Shown here piece after piece: positions 48,451 through 61,059 of a stretch of 64,000 bases of DNA (positions within the stretch are counted from its first letter, which is position 1; each line of letters begins with the position of its first letter). The stretch spans positions 1 through 64,000 of the forward strand of contig NW_026733060.1 in assembly GCF_028476545.1 (NCBI RefSeq), written 5' to 3'. Origin of the DNA: Physella acuta. Taxonomy: Eukaryota > Mollusca > Gastropoda > Physidae. Both the position numbers and the translations under genes were made by a program. A model generated the notes under the pieces. It was not told the DNA's origin and did no database searches. It worked only from the letters and a program-made list of their open reading frames with translations.

Positions 48451-49515
48451 TATGGGGGGGGGGGGGGAAGGAGGCCGCTGATATCATTCACGCACCTGTG
48501 TGTCTGTCGTTGAATTGACTGAATGCGATGTGGTGTATTTAACCATTATACGAGGTGCATGTCATTTCATAGTAGATCTACCAGTTAAACCATGGTCGTC
48601 GGTTATGCTACTATGATACAACGCTACTAGTCCCGGTATATTTTTTTCGCAACAATCAAAAGTGTTACAGTGAAATAAACAACTATTTCAAACATTTGTT
48701 AATAATTCAGCTGAAATAGAGATAATTTGTTTGGATACAAATTAACAACATGAAACAGTATTTTACACTGGAGACTTTTTGCAATCTGTTGTCAGCATAT
48801 ACATCGCGAACATTGCTACTGCTCAGCGCATTACAACATGTTTAGATTTATTCGTTTAAATAAGAAAGAATGACATCAATGTGAGATAAGCGAAGGACAC
48901 AATCTTTCAAAATACACCCCCCACACACAATTCTTTACCCGGCGACACTTAATACCACCCCCACCCCCACCCCCTTATCTTTTCCTCTAAGACAAATAGA
49001 ACAGCCAGAAGAGTAATGGACAGTGAGAGTAGTGAGACACATAGCAATGATAAATACACAGCAAGAACTCGGACAGCACTGACCGCTGTCCAGTAGCCCG
49101 CCATCTTACATTCATCTATCTTCATTAGCACGTTATGTTTGCTCAACGCAATCAGTGAGGAGGTCAGAGAACGAAGGTCAATCACGTGAGAACGGGTCAG
49201 AAGACGTAGGTCACTCACTTGACGAGATGTGAGTAGGTAATCCCTGCACGTGTAGTGTGGGGAGAGATATTGGGGACTTTAGAAATTATTTTCTAAAAAT
49301 GAATATTTTACTTTTTTTCGTAAAAAGTGCTTTGAATGTATTGAAGGCTGTTAAATTTATCACAATATTTTCCAATGTGTCAAGTAGGCCTACGTGTCGA
49401 AGAACTAGGAACAGCAGTACTTATTTTACAACCAAACCTCCACTTCCTCCTTTAATTCCCATGATGCAAACAGGTTGCGAACGAAATAGAGTTTACAAAG
49501 AAATTTTTTTTTTAC

Positions 49516-49633
49516 CAGTGTCTGCCTCCTCGGGAAATTTAGTCCGTCTCCCCCCACCCCCCTTGTCCCCTTTTAAAAATGTCAAGCCCCCCCCCCCCCC
49601 CCCCCACGAGAAAAAAGTCTGAAAGAAACACTG
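49516..49633. mobile_element. MITE with CAGTGT ends, copy 2
   Basis: Left end CAGTGTCTGCCTCCTC; right end read inward CAGTGTTTCTTTCAGACTTT. Between them lie AAATTTAGTCCG and long C tracts, as in the copy at 32541. Target duplication is unclear. Confidence 0.5.
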
Positions 49634-49809
49634 TTTTGTTGGCTCGACGTGCATTATTTGGAGATGCACATGAATACATTCGTATCTCTCTCCAGGCCAT
49701 CTGTTAAAGGAAAACTAGTTTTTTATCAGGAAAAAGTGAAAACCTTGTTATGAACCGAGTTAATTTTTCTATTTCGAATTGCGTATGTTGGGTTGACGAA
49801 ATCAAATAT

Positions 49810-49811
<2 letters not shown>

Positions 49812-49903
<92 letters not shown>
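49812..49903. repeat. (AT)n microsatellite
   Basis: Uninterrupted TA dinucleotides. Confidence 0.97.
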
Positions 49904-49906
<3 letters not shown>

Positions 49907-49974
49907 TCTAAACTAACCGATGAAGTTTCGAGCTAAATTGACCGTGGTATTAAAAAGATTATATTGTGAGTTTC

Positions 49975-50948
49975 GATGGCCACCTAGACGTGACCATTTC
50001 AGCGATAGCCATCTGTTGTGACCATTTCAGCTATGACCATCACTACTGACCATTTCAGCGAAGACCATCAGTAGTGACCCATTTCAGCGATGACCATCAG
50101 TACAGACCATTTCAGCGATGACCATCACTACAGACCATCTCAGCGAGTACCATCAGTACAGACCATTTCAGCGATAGCCATCACTACTGACCATTTCAGC
50201 GAAGACCATCAGTAGTGACCATTTCAGCGATGACCATCAGTACAGACCATTTCAGCGATGACCATCGTAGTTGACCATTTCAGCGAAGACCATCAGTAGT
50301 GACCATTTCAGCGATGACCATCACTACAGACCATCTCAGCGAGTACCATCAGTACAGACCATTTCAGCGTTGACCATCACTACTGACCATTTCAGCTATG
50401 ACCATCGTAGTTGACCATTTCAGCGAAGACCATCACTACAGACCATTTCAGCGATGACCATCAGTACAGACCATTTCAGCGATGACCATCGTAGTTGACC
50501 ATTTCAGCGAAGACCATCAGTAGTGACCATTTCAGCGATGACCATCACTACAGACCATCTCAGCGAGTACCATCAGTACAGACCATTTCAGCGTTGACCA
50601 TCACTACTGACCAATTCAGCTATGACCATCGTAGTTGACCATTTCAGCGATGACCATCAGTACAGACCATTTCAGCGATGACCATCGTAGTTGACCATTT
50701 CAGCGAAGACCATCAGTAGTGACCATTTCAGCGATGACCATCACTACAGACCATCTCAGCGAGTACCATCAGTACAGACCATTTCAGCGTTGACCATCAC
50801 TACTGACCATTTCAGCTATGACCATCGTAGTTGACCATTTCAGCGAAGACCATCACTACAGACCATTTCAGCGAGTACCATCAGTACTGACAATTTCAGC
50901 TATGACCATCGTAGTTGACCATTTCAGCGATGACCATCAGTACTGACC
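49975..50948. repeat. 28-bp satellite array with higher-order repeats
   Basis: The unit is GACCATTTCAGCGATGACCA + TCAGTACA. Marker variants such as CATCTCAGCGAGTACC recur at about 50137, 50330, 50557 and 50752, i.e. every 7 or 8 monomers. Confidence 0.97.
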
Positions 50949-51384
50949 TCTACCAGACACAGAAGATTGAGTACCAACCCAAGCCAACATTTCCTGTACC
51001 ACCCTGGCATATAAACACTTCGGTAAGGCCATCACGTGACTCCCGTAAACCGTCATAGGATGAGGGTCAGCTAATTGCGGGCTAATGACACGCCCACTCA
51101 CACGTCACCGCGGCTATTTGTTTTCTTTTCTACACGAACACAGTTCCTCATCCAGAATTTCCTCTCGCCTTTATTCTTGTCTAGATGCGATTCTTCACGC
51201 TGCAACATCATCTTTGGTTCGATCAAATTTGTTCAAATATTTATTTATTTGACTCATAAAAACACGTAGGTTGACAATGTGGATAATGTTTCATTTATCA
51301 GCATTACTTGATGGTATTGTTGGAATTTTTATTTAATACCAGCTGAAGATCATCTTTCCGTTTTAAAGAGGTAATTTAAATAAA

Positions 51385-51773
51385 GCGGGAGTGATCTCCC
51401 CTAACCTTTCTCGCATATATAGAGTAGGGTACTTCCAGTGTAATCGTGCAGTTGTGTTATCGTGTTTACAGATACACACAGACACACAGACACACAAACA
51501 CAGACCCATACACAGACAGACACTTACACAGACACAAACACACACGCACACAAACACATGCACAAACACACACACAGACAGCAAGATTGCAAAACGGCAA
51601 CAGATGGTTGTAAAACATCGAAGTATGTCAAAACCTAAATTTAGACTTTTTCAAAACTATTATACTCCGCCTTACTTTTATCGTTTAAAAACTGCAAAAA
51701 TTGTCAAAATTTAATTTAAATTTCGTGCACGACTACAAAACTTACTATATATACTGTATACGAGAAAGTAAAA
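51385..51773 (+). mobile_element. Dispersed repeat, family 1, copy B (internally shortened)
   Basis: Begins GCGGGAGTGATCTCCCCTAA and ends GAGAAAGTAAAA after TGCACGACTACAAAACTTAC. The internal CACA/CAGA tract is long (51470-51580). About half of the internal sequence of copies A and C is missing. Confidence 0.7.
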
Positions 51774-52089
51774 ATGCATTTTTCTGATAAAGAAAGTAGT
51801 TGGATAATTATACAAGTAAAGAATAATATGTTTCTATAAAGACAATAAAGACAAATCTCGGATATTTTACAGAAACTTTAATATCTGTTTCCCACCGTCC
51901 GTTGTCTTCCAACATGTTTTCTGTAGTTTACCTCAACAATCGTACCGCCACCCATCAACACCACCGCCGCCGACGATTCAAACATCCACCATGCTATTAA
52001 AACACCATACACGCCGCCACATCTTTTATCTCATACCCCCCACCCCCCACCCCCACACCATCCGAGCAACAATACTTCGACATTACCTG

Positions 52090-52265
52090 TAGAAATGTAT
52101 CAGTATTGTGTTTTAATGGCACCGGCATCCCCGCATCGAACCCCCAGTTTTTCGAGTCAAGAGATGCGCTGACGATAAAATGGCCATAAAGTCCACGGCC
52201 CCTCTCTCATAAAATCCTCCCCAGCACACCAGAAAACAGACAGATCTCACCAGCCCAAGTCGGTA
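52090..52265. other. Unique island with GGCCATAAA
   Basis: GATAAAATGGCCATAAA at 52174-52190 carries two overlapping AT-rich homeodomain-like cores. The sequence is non-repetitive and of moderate GC. Candidate regulatory element. Confidence 0.35.
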
Positions 52266-52329
52266 TGGCGTGTCCGACCCCCCCCCCCCCCCTTTACGGA
52301 TCTATCTACACTGTTGGTGTTCAAATTTG

Positions 52330-53990
52330 TAAACAGTGATTTTTTTTCGGTTTATCTGTTAGGCAGGAATCTTCAAGTCTAAAAACATGCATGCGTTGCT
52401 CGTTTTATTATGGTTGGGATTCATATAGATCAGCCGCACACCTAAAAATTACACAGTTAATGTATTGTTTCTGCTGTAATGATAACAAAAACAATTGATA
52501 AAAAAGTCATTTTAAAAAAAAAATGTTATTTTGATATTTGGGGCTTGTCAGAATTTAACAATCAAACTAGTTCAGACGCGGTACTCTTAAAAAATGAACA
52601 TTCAATGTAAAGTTTACACTTTCCGTAACGTATGGACGTAGGAATCGTTGAACCGTATCGTTGTTTTTATGTTTTAGACAGTTTTTTTTTTAAAATTGTG
52701 TGAGTTATTTAAATGCTGGCACAAAGTCCTGTGCTGCTGTCATAAAAAGTGTTGTTATAATGCACCCTATGACTGACTAACTATTAAATGGTGTGTTACC
52801 ATTGTACGTACTCATTATTTTGGTCTCGACATTTAAATGCAAGACCACACGGGATAAACCACTTATTGAAATTTCTGAGTTAGTGCCATATTCGTGTAGT
52901 ACTAGTGTATATCTCTCACACATACCAATATGAAAGCGTAAAAACCACCTAGATCCCCTCAATATTTAGGATTTTAAAATCATGCCACAATCGAAAAGCA
53001 AAGGATCTCAAACACAATTTTCTTTTTTTCAAAAGATGAAAACTGTGACAACTGAGGTTTATCCGCTGTAGTCTTTAAATGGCAATCTATTGGTGATGAG
53101 AGGTGAATCAACTTACCAAATAACATCAACATTATTTGTTATATGATGTGTTGATGGTTAGTTTTGATATTGGTGTCCAGTGAGATATGTGATCAAGCTT
53201 CAGTTATCTTTAACCGCAAAAGATGGTGACGACAAAATATCCCAACTCTAATATATTTCATTTAACTTATAGGCTAAACTGCATCCGTTCTTCTGACGTG
53301 TATCTAAAGAAATCCCTCAGGCATCACTTAAACCTATACATGAACATATCTGAGACTCATTCTGTTGATCCCACATTTAACATCCTACCAAACAATGACT
53401 TCACTTCAAACCCAAATACCCAGCAATAAAACAATCGACGCCCTTTACTTCCTAACCCCGCTAATCAAAATAATGAGCGTAATTAAGTTTCCAAGCCTTT
53501 CTGCGACTGAAAATGGAACTGACATAACACTCTGCCAATTATGGGATGGCTGTCACAGAAAATAGCTCCCGCAGTCCGCTAGCATATCTGTTACTGTGGA
53601 ACAAACAAGGTATTTATTGTTTTTATGAGCTGTTCATGAAAATGAAATGACTTATCCAAGGAAAGTTAACTCTTAGCAAACAAAGGCTGAAAATTGTGGA
53701 GCAGGAAACGGATATTGCAATGACTGTCTATAAAGATAGTTAATTGTTTCCGAGAGTTATCCTTTCTTTGTTTATTTTAAGCTTGGCTGAGCTACAGAAG
53801 ACTGCGAGTGGAACTCTTACGCTTATGAGTCGCTTCTCTTCGTCATTCTAGTTTTAAAATAATACATGTCTTTATTCATAAATGACAAGCTAATATATAT
53901 TTTCGTTAAGAATCTGGATTAAGACATTATCAATTATCTTGATATTAATTGCATGTACATTTAAAAACACATAAAGTAAACCATCTTAAA
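52330..53990. other. AT-rich intergenic DNA
   Basis: Overlapping plus frames of 66-68 codons at 53223-53565 show no domain. Nothing else is recognised. Confidence 0.5.
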
Positions 53991-54127
53991 TGAATGAAAG
54001 TAGGCAACAAGTAAGACACAAGTATTATTATTGTAAATCAGTATCAGTCCTCACAAGCCGATGATGAAAACTGTAATTCTAAAGCGAACACGCAAGGCAA
54101 ACTGACGCTGTAAATTACATGTCTAAG
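53991..54127 (+). repeat. Dispersed repeat, family 2, copy 2
   Basis: Same sequence as 27245-27376, followed by an A run. Confidence 0.8.
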
Positions 54128-54359
54128 TAAAAAAAAATAGTAGGCTATACCAATAAGAAGAAAAACATGTTAGATGGTCAAATAAAGATAAAAACTGTAT
54201 CTGATTATTTTATTTTCAATTGAATTTTTTTTAAAAGTTTTGTTCCATTTGGTTTGAGGTCACCATGACTGGTATAGCTTTGCACTTTGTTGAATGAGGT
54301 TCGATAACTAAGTCAGTACGTGTTGTATTACCTCCCTGTCATTAACGGAAACTTTAGAT

Positions 54360-54610
54360 AATCGCTTTCTGATGACATCAATAAATACTAATTCCCAGGT
54401 CTAGTCGGGTCCTGGTGACAGGGGAGGGCGTGTGTCGGGGCCACTACAAAGGCCGTCAGTCTCGTGCCAGATAATCTCTCTGGATTATCTTGCAGCTTTA
54501 GATTAGAGCTTCAAATATGATTCGGGACGGGTTGGGAACAGGAAATGCCGCCTACCAATGCTGGTAGAAAATACAAATTGTGTTGTGGACGGACTGAATT
54601 GTGAGTTTTA
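54360..54610. other. Unique island with TAATC/GATTA pairs
   Basis: AGATAATCTCTCTGGATTATCT (54471-54492) is an imperfect inverted pair of homeodomain-like cores, followed by TTTAGATTAGAG. Non-repetitive; candidate enhancer. Confidence 0.35.
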
Positions 54611-54729
54611 GCTCTATTAAGTTACATGAATTTTTATTTACTTTTAATGCAGATAAAAATATTTAAATGTTTTTTCTCCAGAGGTAGTCTAGGGAACGAT
54701 ATGTGCCAAAACACGGTTCGTATACATAC

Positions 54730-54732
<3 letters not shown>

Positions 54733-54802
<70 letters not shown>
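54733..54802. repeat. (AT)n microsatellite
   Basis: Uninterrupted TA dinucleotides. Confidence 0.97.
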
Positions 54803-54805
<3 letters not shown>

Positions 54806-55129
54806 TCAAGTAGTTATATAAAATGGGGCTTGTATGTGCCTTAAAATGGTCTAAAAACTACACATACGCTCTTGTTTATAAAAGAAGTTCGTTACCTTTA
54901 TCTTAACGTTTCTATTTATTTTAAATCCTGTGAATAATTTTTTTTTCGAATTTTCTTTCTACGCAAAATAAAAAAACAACCCTGATTTGATGAGGTCAAT
55001 TATTTCTTTAATTCCAAACCTTAAAAAATCGGAATGTTAAGATTAGAGTTGTATTTAACCGTGACATAAAAATTGAATTATTTATCGCCTCTCTCCTGTT
55101 ATCAGAAGGATAAAAAACAATTTCTTCAT

Positions 55130-55560
55130 CCGATCTTTGTCGACGCTGCATAAGCCCCACACGTCCCCACCAAATCCATATCGCTGGCGTGTTCAGATCT
55201 TTTTACCAGCAGACGACAGCGTTCTTCGCTCAAACCCGGCATCTCGATGCTGTATTTCAGCCCCGTGATTCGGCGCTCTGACAGCCCAATAAAGACAACA
55301 GTTATAAATACTTGGCGTCATTATAATGTGACGCCTCTTTCCCATCTTCCGTGGCGTAACGGCCGACGTGTCCACTAGAAGCGGGGCAGGTCTCCAATCA
55401 AGCCTGAACTTATGTACGCCCAAAGCAAATAAAGTTGATTGCGCGGCCGATTAGAAGCCTACTCCGTTGAACACGAGGGGGCATCGCGCGCGATTAAAAT
55501 ACTGCTCACCCCGGCATGCACGTACGCCCTGATGGGGACAGTGATTCAGATACTGATTAA
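55130..55560. other. CpG-rich unique island with a CRE-like palindrome
   Basis: About 430 bp of non-repetitive, GC-richer sequence. GGCGTCA and TGACGCC flank TTATAATG at 55314-55335, and a TATAAATA lies 10 bp to the left. Frames of about 75 codons have no domain. Enhancer or promoter candidate. Confidence 0.4.
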
Positions 55561-55799
55561 AGGAAAGGTTTTATTATCGGATGAAGAAGATCAGGGGCGT
55601 CGACGGGGTAAAGGAGTTGGGGTTGGGGCGTGTGGGTTAGTTCATCACATGAAGATCGGATAAAGTGGTTTTTGGTCAACGAAATCAAAGAGAAAATGTT
55701 ACACTACTGTATGATAGTTAGTGCATCACATATTCGGTTATTTTATTTGTAGATGAGCGTAGAGTTACAAATATAGGAATAAACACATTAACATTGTTT

Positions 55800-55912
55800 C
55801 TTGCGAACTTCCTTCGGGCATGTGGCTTTCGGGCATTTCCCGAACGGACAAGTGTCCGTTCGGGAAATCGGTCTTCGGGCAAACGGCATACGGGAAAACG
55901 TCCGGTTCCCTG
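55800..55912. repeat. TTCGGG-rich segment with a perfect 16-bp inverted repeat
   Basis: ATTTCCCGAACGGACA and its exact reverse complement are separated by two bases at 55835-55868. Additional TTCGGGCA and ACGGGAAAACG words follow on both sides, suggesting a small foldback or MITE-like element. Confidence 0.7.
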
Positions 55913-55955
55913 CGTTTATATTAAATACATTGTAATAACGTTTTATAAAATATGG

Positions 55956-56211
55956 ACAGTAAGACACTTTACGCCTATTCAGTTTACGTCGTTCTTGAAG
56001 AAACGCTATTTGAAGGTATAAATCTAAAAGTACTTTTATATTCCTCTGAGCATGTTAAAATATCTTAACTCATAGATAGGGTTGGAAATGAGTTAAGATA
56101 TTTTAACATGCTCAGAGGAATATAAATGTAAAAGTACTTTTAGATTTATACCTTCAAATAGCGTTTCTTCAAGAACGACGTAAACTGAATAGGCGTAAAG
56201 TGTCTTACTGT
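55956..56211. repeat. Long inverted repeat, 118 and 124 bp arms, 14-base loop
   Basis: The left arm is 55956-56073, the loop 56074-56087 and the right arm 56088-56211. Apart from one 6-base indel near the middle, the arms are identical by eye. A transcript would fold into a hairpin of about 118 bp. No coding sequence. The arms start ACAGTAAGACACTTTACGCC. Confidence 0.92.
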
Positions 56212-56324
56212 TTGGCCGTATGTCGTTATTATAAAAGTTACTGTAGTATCTTAAATTGAACTTCAGTACAATTTCTTTTGGGGGGGGGGGGGGGTGCCTT
56301 CTTGTGTGTAAGTACAATAATACT

Positions 56325-56520
56325 GGCATTATGGAATGGCGTGGTTCTCTGGTAGAGCACACGAGTTTTAATCCGATAGTCTCGAGTTCGGTTCACTAAA
56401 TTCAGCCCAGCTCTGATAGATACGTCAGAGAGGTCTAACGCTACAGACATCACACTCTATATATTGTCAAGGTCCATGAAATAACCGAACTCTACTTCAC
56501 CTGATCCATGATACAGTTCG
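56325..56520 (+). mobile_element. tRNA-derived SINE, second subfamily
   Basis: A-box-like TGGTAGAGCAC at 56350-56360 and B-box-like GAGTTCGGTTCAC at 56384-56396, in tRNA spacing. Then a unique body ending GAACTCTACTTCACC, close to the 3' phrase of the other SINE copies. The gene-like tRNA part is too diverged to be a functional tRNA. Confidence 0.65.
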
Positions 56521-57059
56521 ATCATAAAAAACAACTTTTAGGCAACTTCTTTTGTGATAGCAGTGCGTTTAAACGGGATAATTATCGCGACAGGTAAAAC
56601 TATTGTACACCTGGGTAAACTAAGGGCTACACGTGTATTATTCTAGATCTACCTGTTCAATGTGCATTTAATTATTTACATTACTTTCGCATGTAAGATA
56701 CAGACTTGAAAATCTCTATACCTATAGCTATGAATGTTTAAACCTCTGGCGCAAGAATTTTAAATGTGTTGAAAACATTATTACTCGAAATATTAATAAG
56801 TTACGAAAAGTTGTGTTACGCAAGCATGTTTTGAAATTAAATACCTCTCTATAACTCAAATACGCACACATACGCCTACACATACACCTACAACACACAC
56901 ACACACACACTCACGGTCTAAGATCACGTGACCACGTTGAGCTCAGAGATCATCGAGTATCAATGAAAAGGGAAGGGTTAGGAGTGGGTGTGAGAGGGAA
57001 AAAAAATAAAAAACAAGCACCGGAAAGCGATGTGAATTTATTATGTTGCTAAAGCTAGT

Positions 57060-57235
57060 CTGAAAAAATTACTCTCGCTCGTAAACCACATCATGGACGG
57101 GCCGCTGTCGATCGGCGAACAGCGTCAGGCTCTCTGTGTAGCGCGGGGGAGCATTAGCGCTGATGACTATGGCTGATCGGGGAAAGCCGTCTCTTCTAAT
57201 ATTAGTTCAACGCCAAGACAACCCCGGGGGTGGGG
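57060..57235. other. Unique GC-richer island
   Basis: CpG-rich, non-repetitive. No open frame of note. Confidence 0.3.
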
Positions 57236-57469
57236 GGTGTGTAAGGGGTGGGGGGTGGGAACAGGGTGAGTTAATTCATTGGGATATAAGGATGAACTTG
57301 GGTTATCATTAGATTTTCTGAGGGTCAGAATCGGTTCGGGTGTATTATGATTAGGAGTTGTTTTTTCTTTTTTCTAGAAAGTTCGGGGGTTTAGGCGATT
57401 GGTTGGGGTGGGTGGTAAATTCGATCTAATATTAGACTAGAACTCGCGTGAGTGGCTGCACGACTGAAT

Positions 57470-57660
57470 CCCACTCGCGGAGTGAGCGCTCGTAAATTGT
57501 AGGGGGCGCGGTTTGTAGGGGGAGGGGTGGGGGGGGGGGGTCTGCTGGTTGTGTTCCACGTCATGGTGTTCCGGTCAAATCCGCGGATGGGGGGGGGGAA
57601 TCTTAAGGGGATGACGGGCGGATCAACGTCACCGCAGGAGTTGAAGAGTTCTAGAAAGTT
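57470..57660. other. G-tract-rich sequence
   Basis: Several G runs of 8-13 bases on the plus strand amid CpGs. Confidence 0.6.
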
Positions 57661-58139
57661 GTTGGACTAACGTTGGCATACATGACGTATTGAAACATGT
57701 AGAACCGCAGTAAATTCATGAATTGAAATAAAATAGACTTATAGAAGTAAAACGTTAAAAATTAATAAATACAAATGAAAACACAGACATTAGCTTTTGG
57801 TCTAAATGAAAAGATAACAGTCAACATTATTTTTATTGAAATGATTATTCTTATCTTAAACAAAGTACAAAACAAAAAACATAGACATTCAATTTACACT
57901 AAATATTTTCAGATATTGAAGATATTTTATTCTTATATAAGCTGCTTTTGATTGTTTTATACCTGAGCAATAGGTTAGACCGTTGGGTTACTTTATGTAT
58001 TCACATAATATAGCAGAATTACCAATCTAGTTGGTTCCAAAGCTATACATCTGTTTACTACACATGCATTACATTGTTCGAATGGTTAAAGAAAGTATTT
58101 TAAGGAAAACTCGGAAGAAATGAGAATCATGGAAATTTA

Positions 58140-58705
58140 GTCAGTCATCAGTCTTGAGTCCGCTATAGAGTCAGTCATACAACTAGAGAGTCAGTCATGG
58201 AAACAGAGTTAGTAATCGAACTAGAGAGTCATGGAACTATTGTGTCAGTCATGCAGCTAAAGAGTCAAGTCATGGAACTAGAGAGGCAATCAATGGGAGT
58301 CGGTCATTGAAAAAGCGAGCTAGTCATAAGGCTAGAGAGTCAGTCATGGAACTAGAGAGTCAGTCATGGAACTAGAAAGTCAGTCATGGAACTAGAGAGT
58401 TAGTCATGGAACTAGAAAGTCAGTCATGTAACTAAAGAGTAAGTCATGGAACTAGAAAGTAAGTCATGGAACTAGAGAGTTAGTCGTGGAACTAGAAAGG
58501 TAGTCATGGAACTAGAGAGTTAGTCGTGGAACTAGAAAGGTAGTCATGGAACTAGAGAGTTAGTCGTGGAACTAGAAAGGTAGTCATGGAACTAGAGAGT
58601 TAGTCATGGAACTAGAGAGTTAGTCGTGGAACTAGAAAGGTAGTCATGGAACTAGAGAGTTAGTCGTGGAACTAGAAAGGTAGTCATGGAACTAGAGATT
58701 CATGG
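58140..58705. repeat. 20-bp minisatellite, about 28 copies
   Basis: The unit is GTCATGGAACTAGAGAGTTA. In the right half it forms a 40-bp dimer in which GTCATGG..GAGAGTTA alternates with GTCGTGG..GAAAGGTA. Confidence 0.97.
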
Positions 58706-59164
58706 AATCGTATACACAATAACAGTGGTCAGCAGTTAGTATATCATAGAGAGTTACTGTAGACTTACCATTCTAATATCATCTAGCCTACGCCAGTTGT
58801 TGTATCTATAAAGTCTCGAACTCTTATCTTAGACTTGAATTAAAACTGCTATTTTGTATCCCTGGTCTCATTGGATGTGTGGAGGGATAGATACTCTGCC
58901 CTGTCCACTATTGCCGTACTATCCTTGTGAAACTGCTACTTCATTAGCTCGCTAAATTACGTATGTCTGTTTAACAATTAAACATTTTAAAATGATAAGT
59001 ACAATTTAGGTTTAAATTTCTTAGACCTCTAATTTGTCTAAATGTCTGATGTTTAAAAAAAAAAAATATTTTTTGGTTAAATATAAGTTGAAATAAAAAA
59101 TTATATAAAACTCACAATTCTCTTTAAATCTTCCTTATTATCATTCAATCTAAAGAGAAATAAC

Positions 59165-59830
59165 GCGGGAGTGATCTCCCTTAAAATTTCTTGAACATTC
59201 TTTAATTTAACACTACAGGGATGGCAACTTTGGACATAGTAATCCTTTTTAATCAGTTTTTAGATACTTAAACTTCTTGAAAATAGAACAGAATCTCGTA
59301 AAAATAAAATTGCGCAACAACCGCAAACAATATGTGTATAATGGATCGGTATACTAGTAATTTATAAATTCAAATGCGTTTTTTGTGAAATCGGAAACAG
59401 CGTAAAGTAATATTTCCCATCAAAGGAAATTACTCAGAATTCGACAGAACGCAAAGAACTAGATCTTTTACTTATATGTGAAATTTCGTTATCTATCTGA
59501 AACATTACTTAAGTTATAGACTTTTGAAAAACTAAAAATAGAATAAGTCCCACTTCCGGTAACCGGAAATAGTTAAAAAGTTGATACAGAATTACAAATT
59601 TGATATAATACTTATATATTAATTTCATCAACCTATTTGTAACGGTACTCAAGTTATCGAGACACAGACATACACATATACATTCACACACAGACATACG
59701 GAGAAAATTGCAAAACTATGTTTTTCCGACTCAGGGAGGTACAAAAGATCGAGATTTATGAAAATCTCGATTTCAATTTTTTTTGCACGATTACAATACT
59801 TCCTCTATACGTCGTATACCAGAAAGTAAA
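59165..59830 (+). mobile_element. Dispersed repeat, family 1, copy C
   Basis: GCGGGAGTGATCTCCCTTAA to TACCAGAAAGTAAAA, collinear with copy A including the ACTTCCGG-containing centre and a short CACA tract (59665-59700). Confidence 0.75.
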
Positions 59831-60369
59831 AACATCTGAACAGCGTATATTTTATGTGTGCATTGTTCTAAAAATCTTATGGGCTTATGTGCAGTGTATG
59901 GAGTGGTAATGCTTACACTCATTCGAAATATGTGAACCTGTTAGATTTGTTTAGACATAATTCATCATTCATGTGCATTAAATGTAAAGACATGCCACTT
60001 GCATGTTGCATGTCGTAGGGTGTGGTCCAATTTTAGCTGTAGTGAAAGAAAAACTAATTATTATAATAAATGATAATCTAGATCAATGATTCCAGTTAAC
60101 TTAAGAAATTATATTACTTTCAGCTTTTAGTAATATTCGTACTTATTAAAACACAATTCATATTTTACATTCGGTGATTTTCACAGATGTAATAGCAATG
60201 CATTTTATTCTTTTAATTAATTAGATTTCACAAATGTCATACTTTTCAACACATTTCATACTAGTCGATCCAATCCATAAATTTCAATACTATTCATATT
60301 TTTCAGAGTTGGTCAATGTATTCCAGTAAAATCCTGACTTTCCTCTAACAACCAAGACATTGCACAAGA

Positions 60370-60620
60370 ATCGTTCTGTTATTGGACGAGACAGTTGTCA
60401 CGTGATGAGGTCAACCAATCAGCACCCCGGGGTCAAGGCCGCGACTCTGATTCTGATCCGGCAAATCCTCCCCGAGTTATGGCCGTCGTTTCTTGACATT
60501 CGTGGCCAGTGAAAATATGGCCCGGCTTGTTCGTGGCCAGTGAAAATATGGCCTGACCCGGCCCTCGTGTCGATGGGTGGTAGTGTTTAGGTGATCCCGG
60601 TACAAGCGAGGTCGGCACGC
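60370..60620. other. GC-rich unique island with a 31-bp tandem duplication
   Basis: TTCGTGGCCAGTGAAAATAT + GGCC occurs twice, 31 bp apart (about 60499-60556). CACGTGA (60401) and CCAATCA (60415) are nearby. The 61-codon minus frame has no domain. Regulatory candidate. Confidence 0.4.
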
Positions 60621-60894
60621 CCCCGGGGGTGGGGGGGGGGGATGGGTGATGCCATCTTGTGTAACTTGGATTTATTTTTAATATTTCTTTTCTTCAAAAT
60701 ACTGTTGAAATACTTTGAATTTCGTTGATGTTTTCAAAATAATTTTTTGCAAAGTTATGAGGGTACTGTCTATTTTGTGATTTATTATAATTTTTTTTCA
60801 ATATTGTGAAATAACATTGGAATCAATGGTTAGACCTTATTGTCTATAAACAGATAAAGAAGAAGAGTTAAAATGTTTCTTTGAAATTGGTTTA

Positions 60895-61055
60895 TGAACG
60901 TTAGTATCAAGCCGCCTTAATACAACTAACTTGAGTCAGGTACCCATAAAACTGAGTGCGCTCAGGGACGTCCTTCTGACAGAGGTCTTGGATCCGAACT
61001 TAAAACTATCGGGGTAGCAGTCAGGCACTCTACCTTCCAACCACGTAGTCCCATA
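60895..61055 (-). mobile_element. tRNA-derived SINE (Meta-SINE-like)
   Basis: On the minus strand the A box GGTAGAGTGCC (61034-61024) is followed by a B box AAGTTCGGATCC (61001-60990) and the core GGTACCTGACTCAAGTTAG (60944-60926), in the order typical for this SINE type. Confidence 0.75.
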
Positions 61056-61059
61056 ATAA

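Noticed and set aside
48217-48513. 98-codon plus frame right of the 50-bp satellite
   Set aside because: It begins with a non-ATG codon, passes through a poly-G run and has no domain. The island is better read as non-coding.
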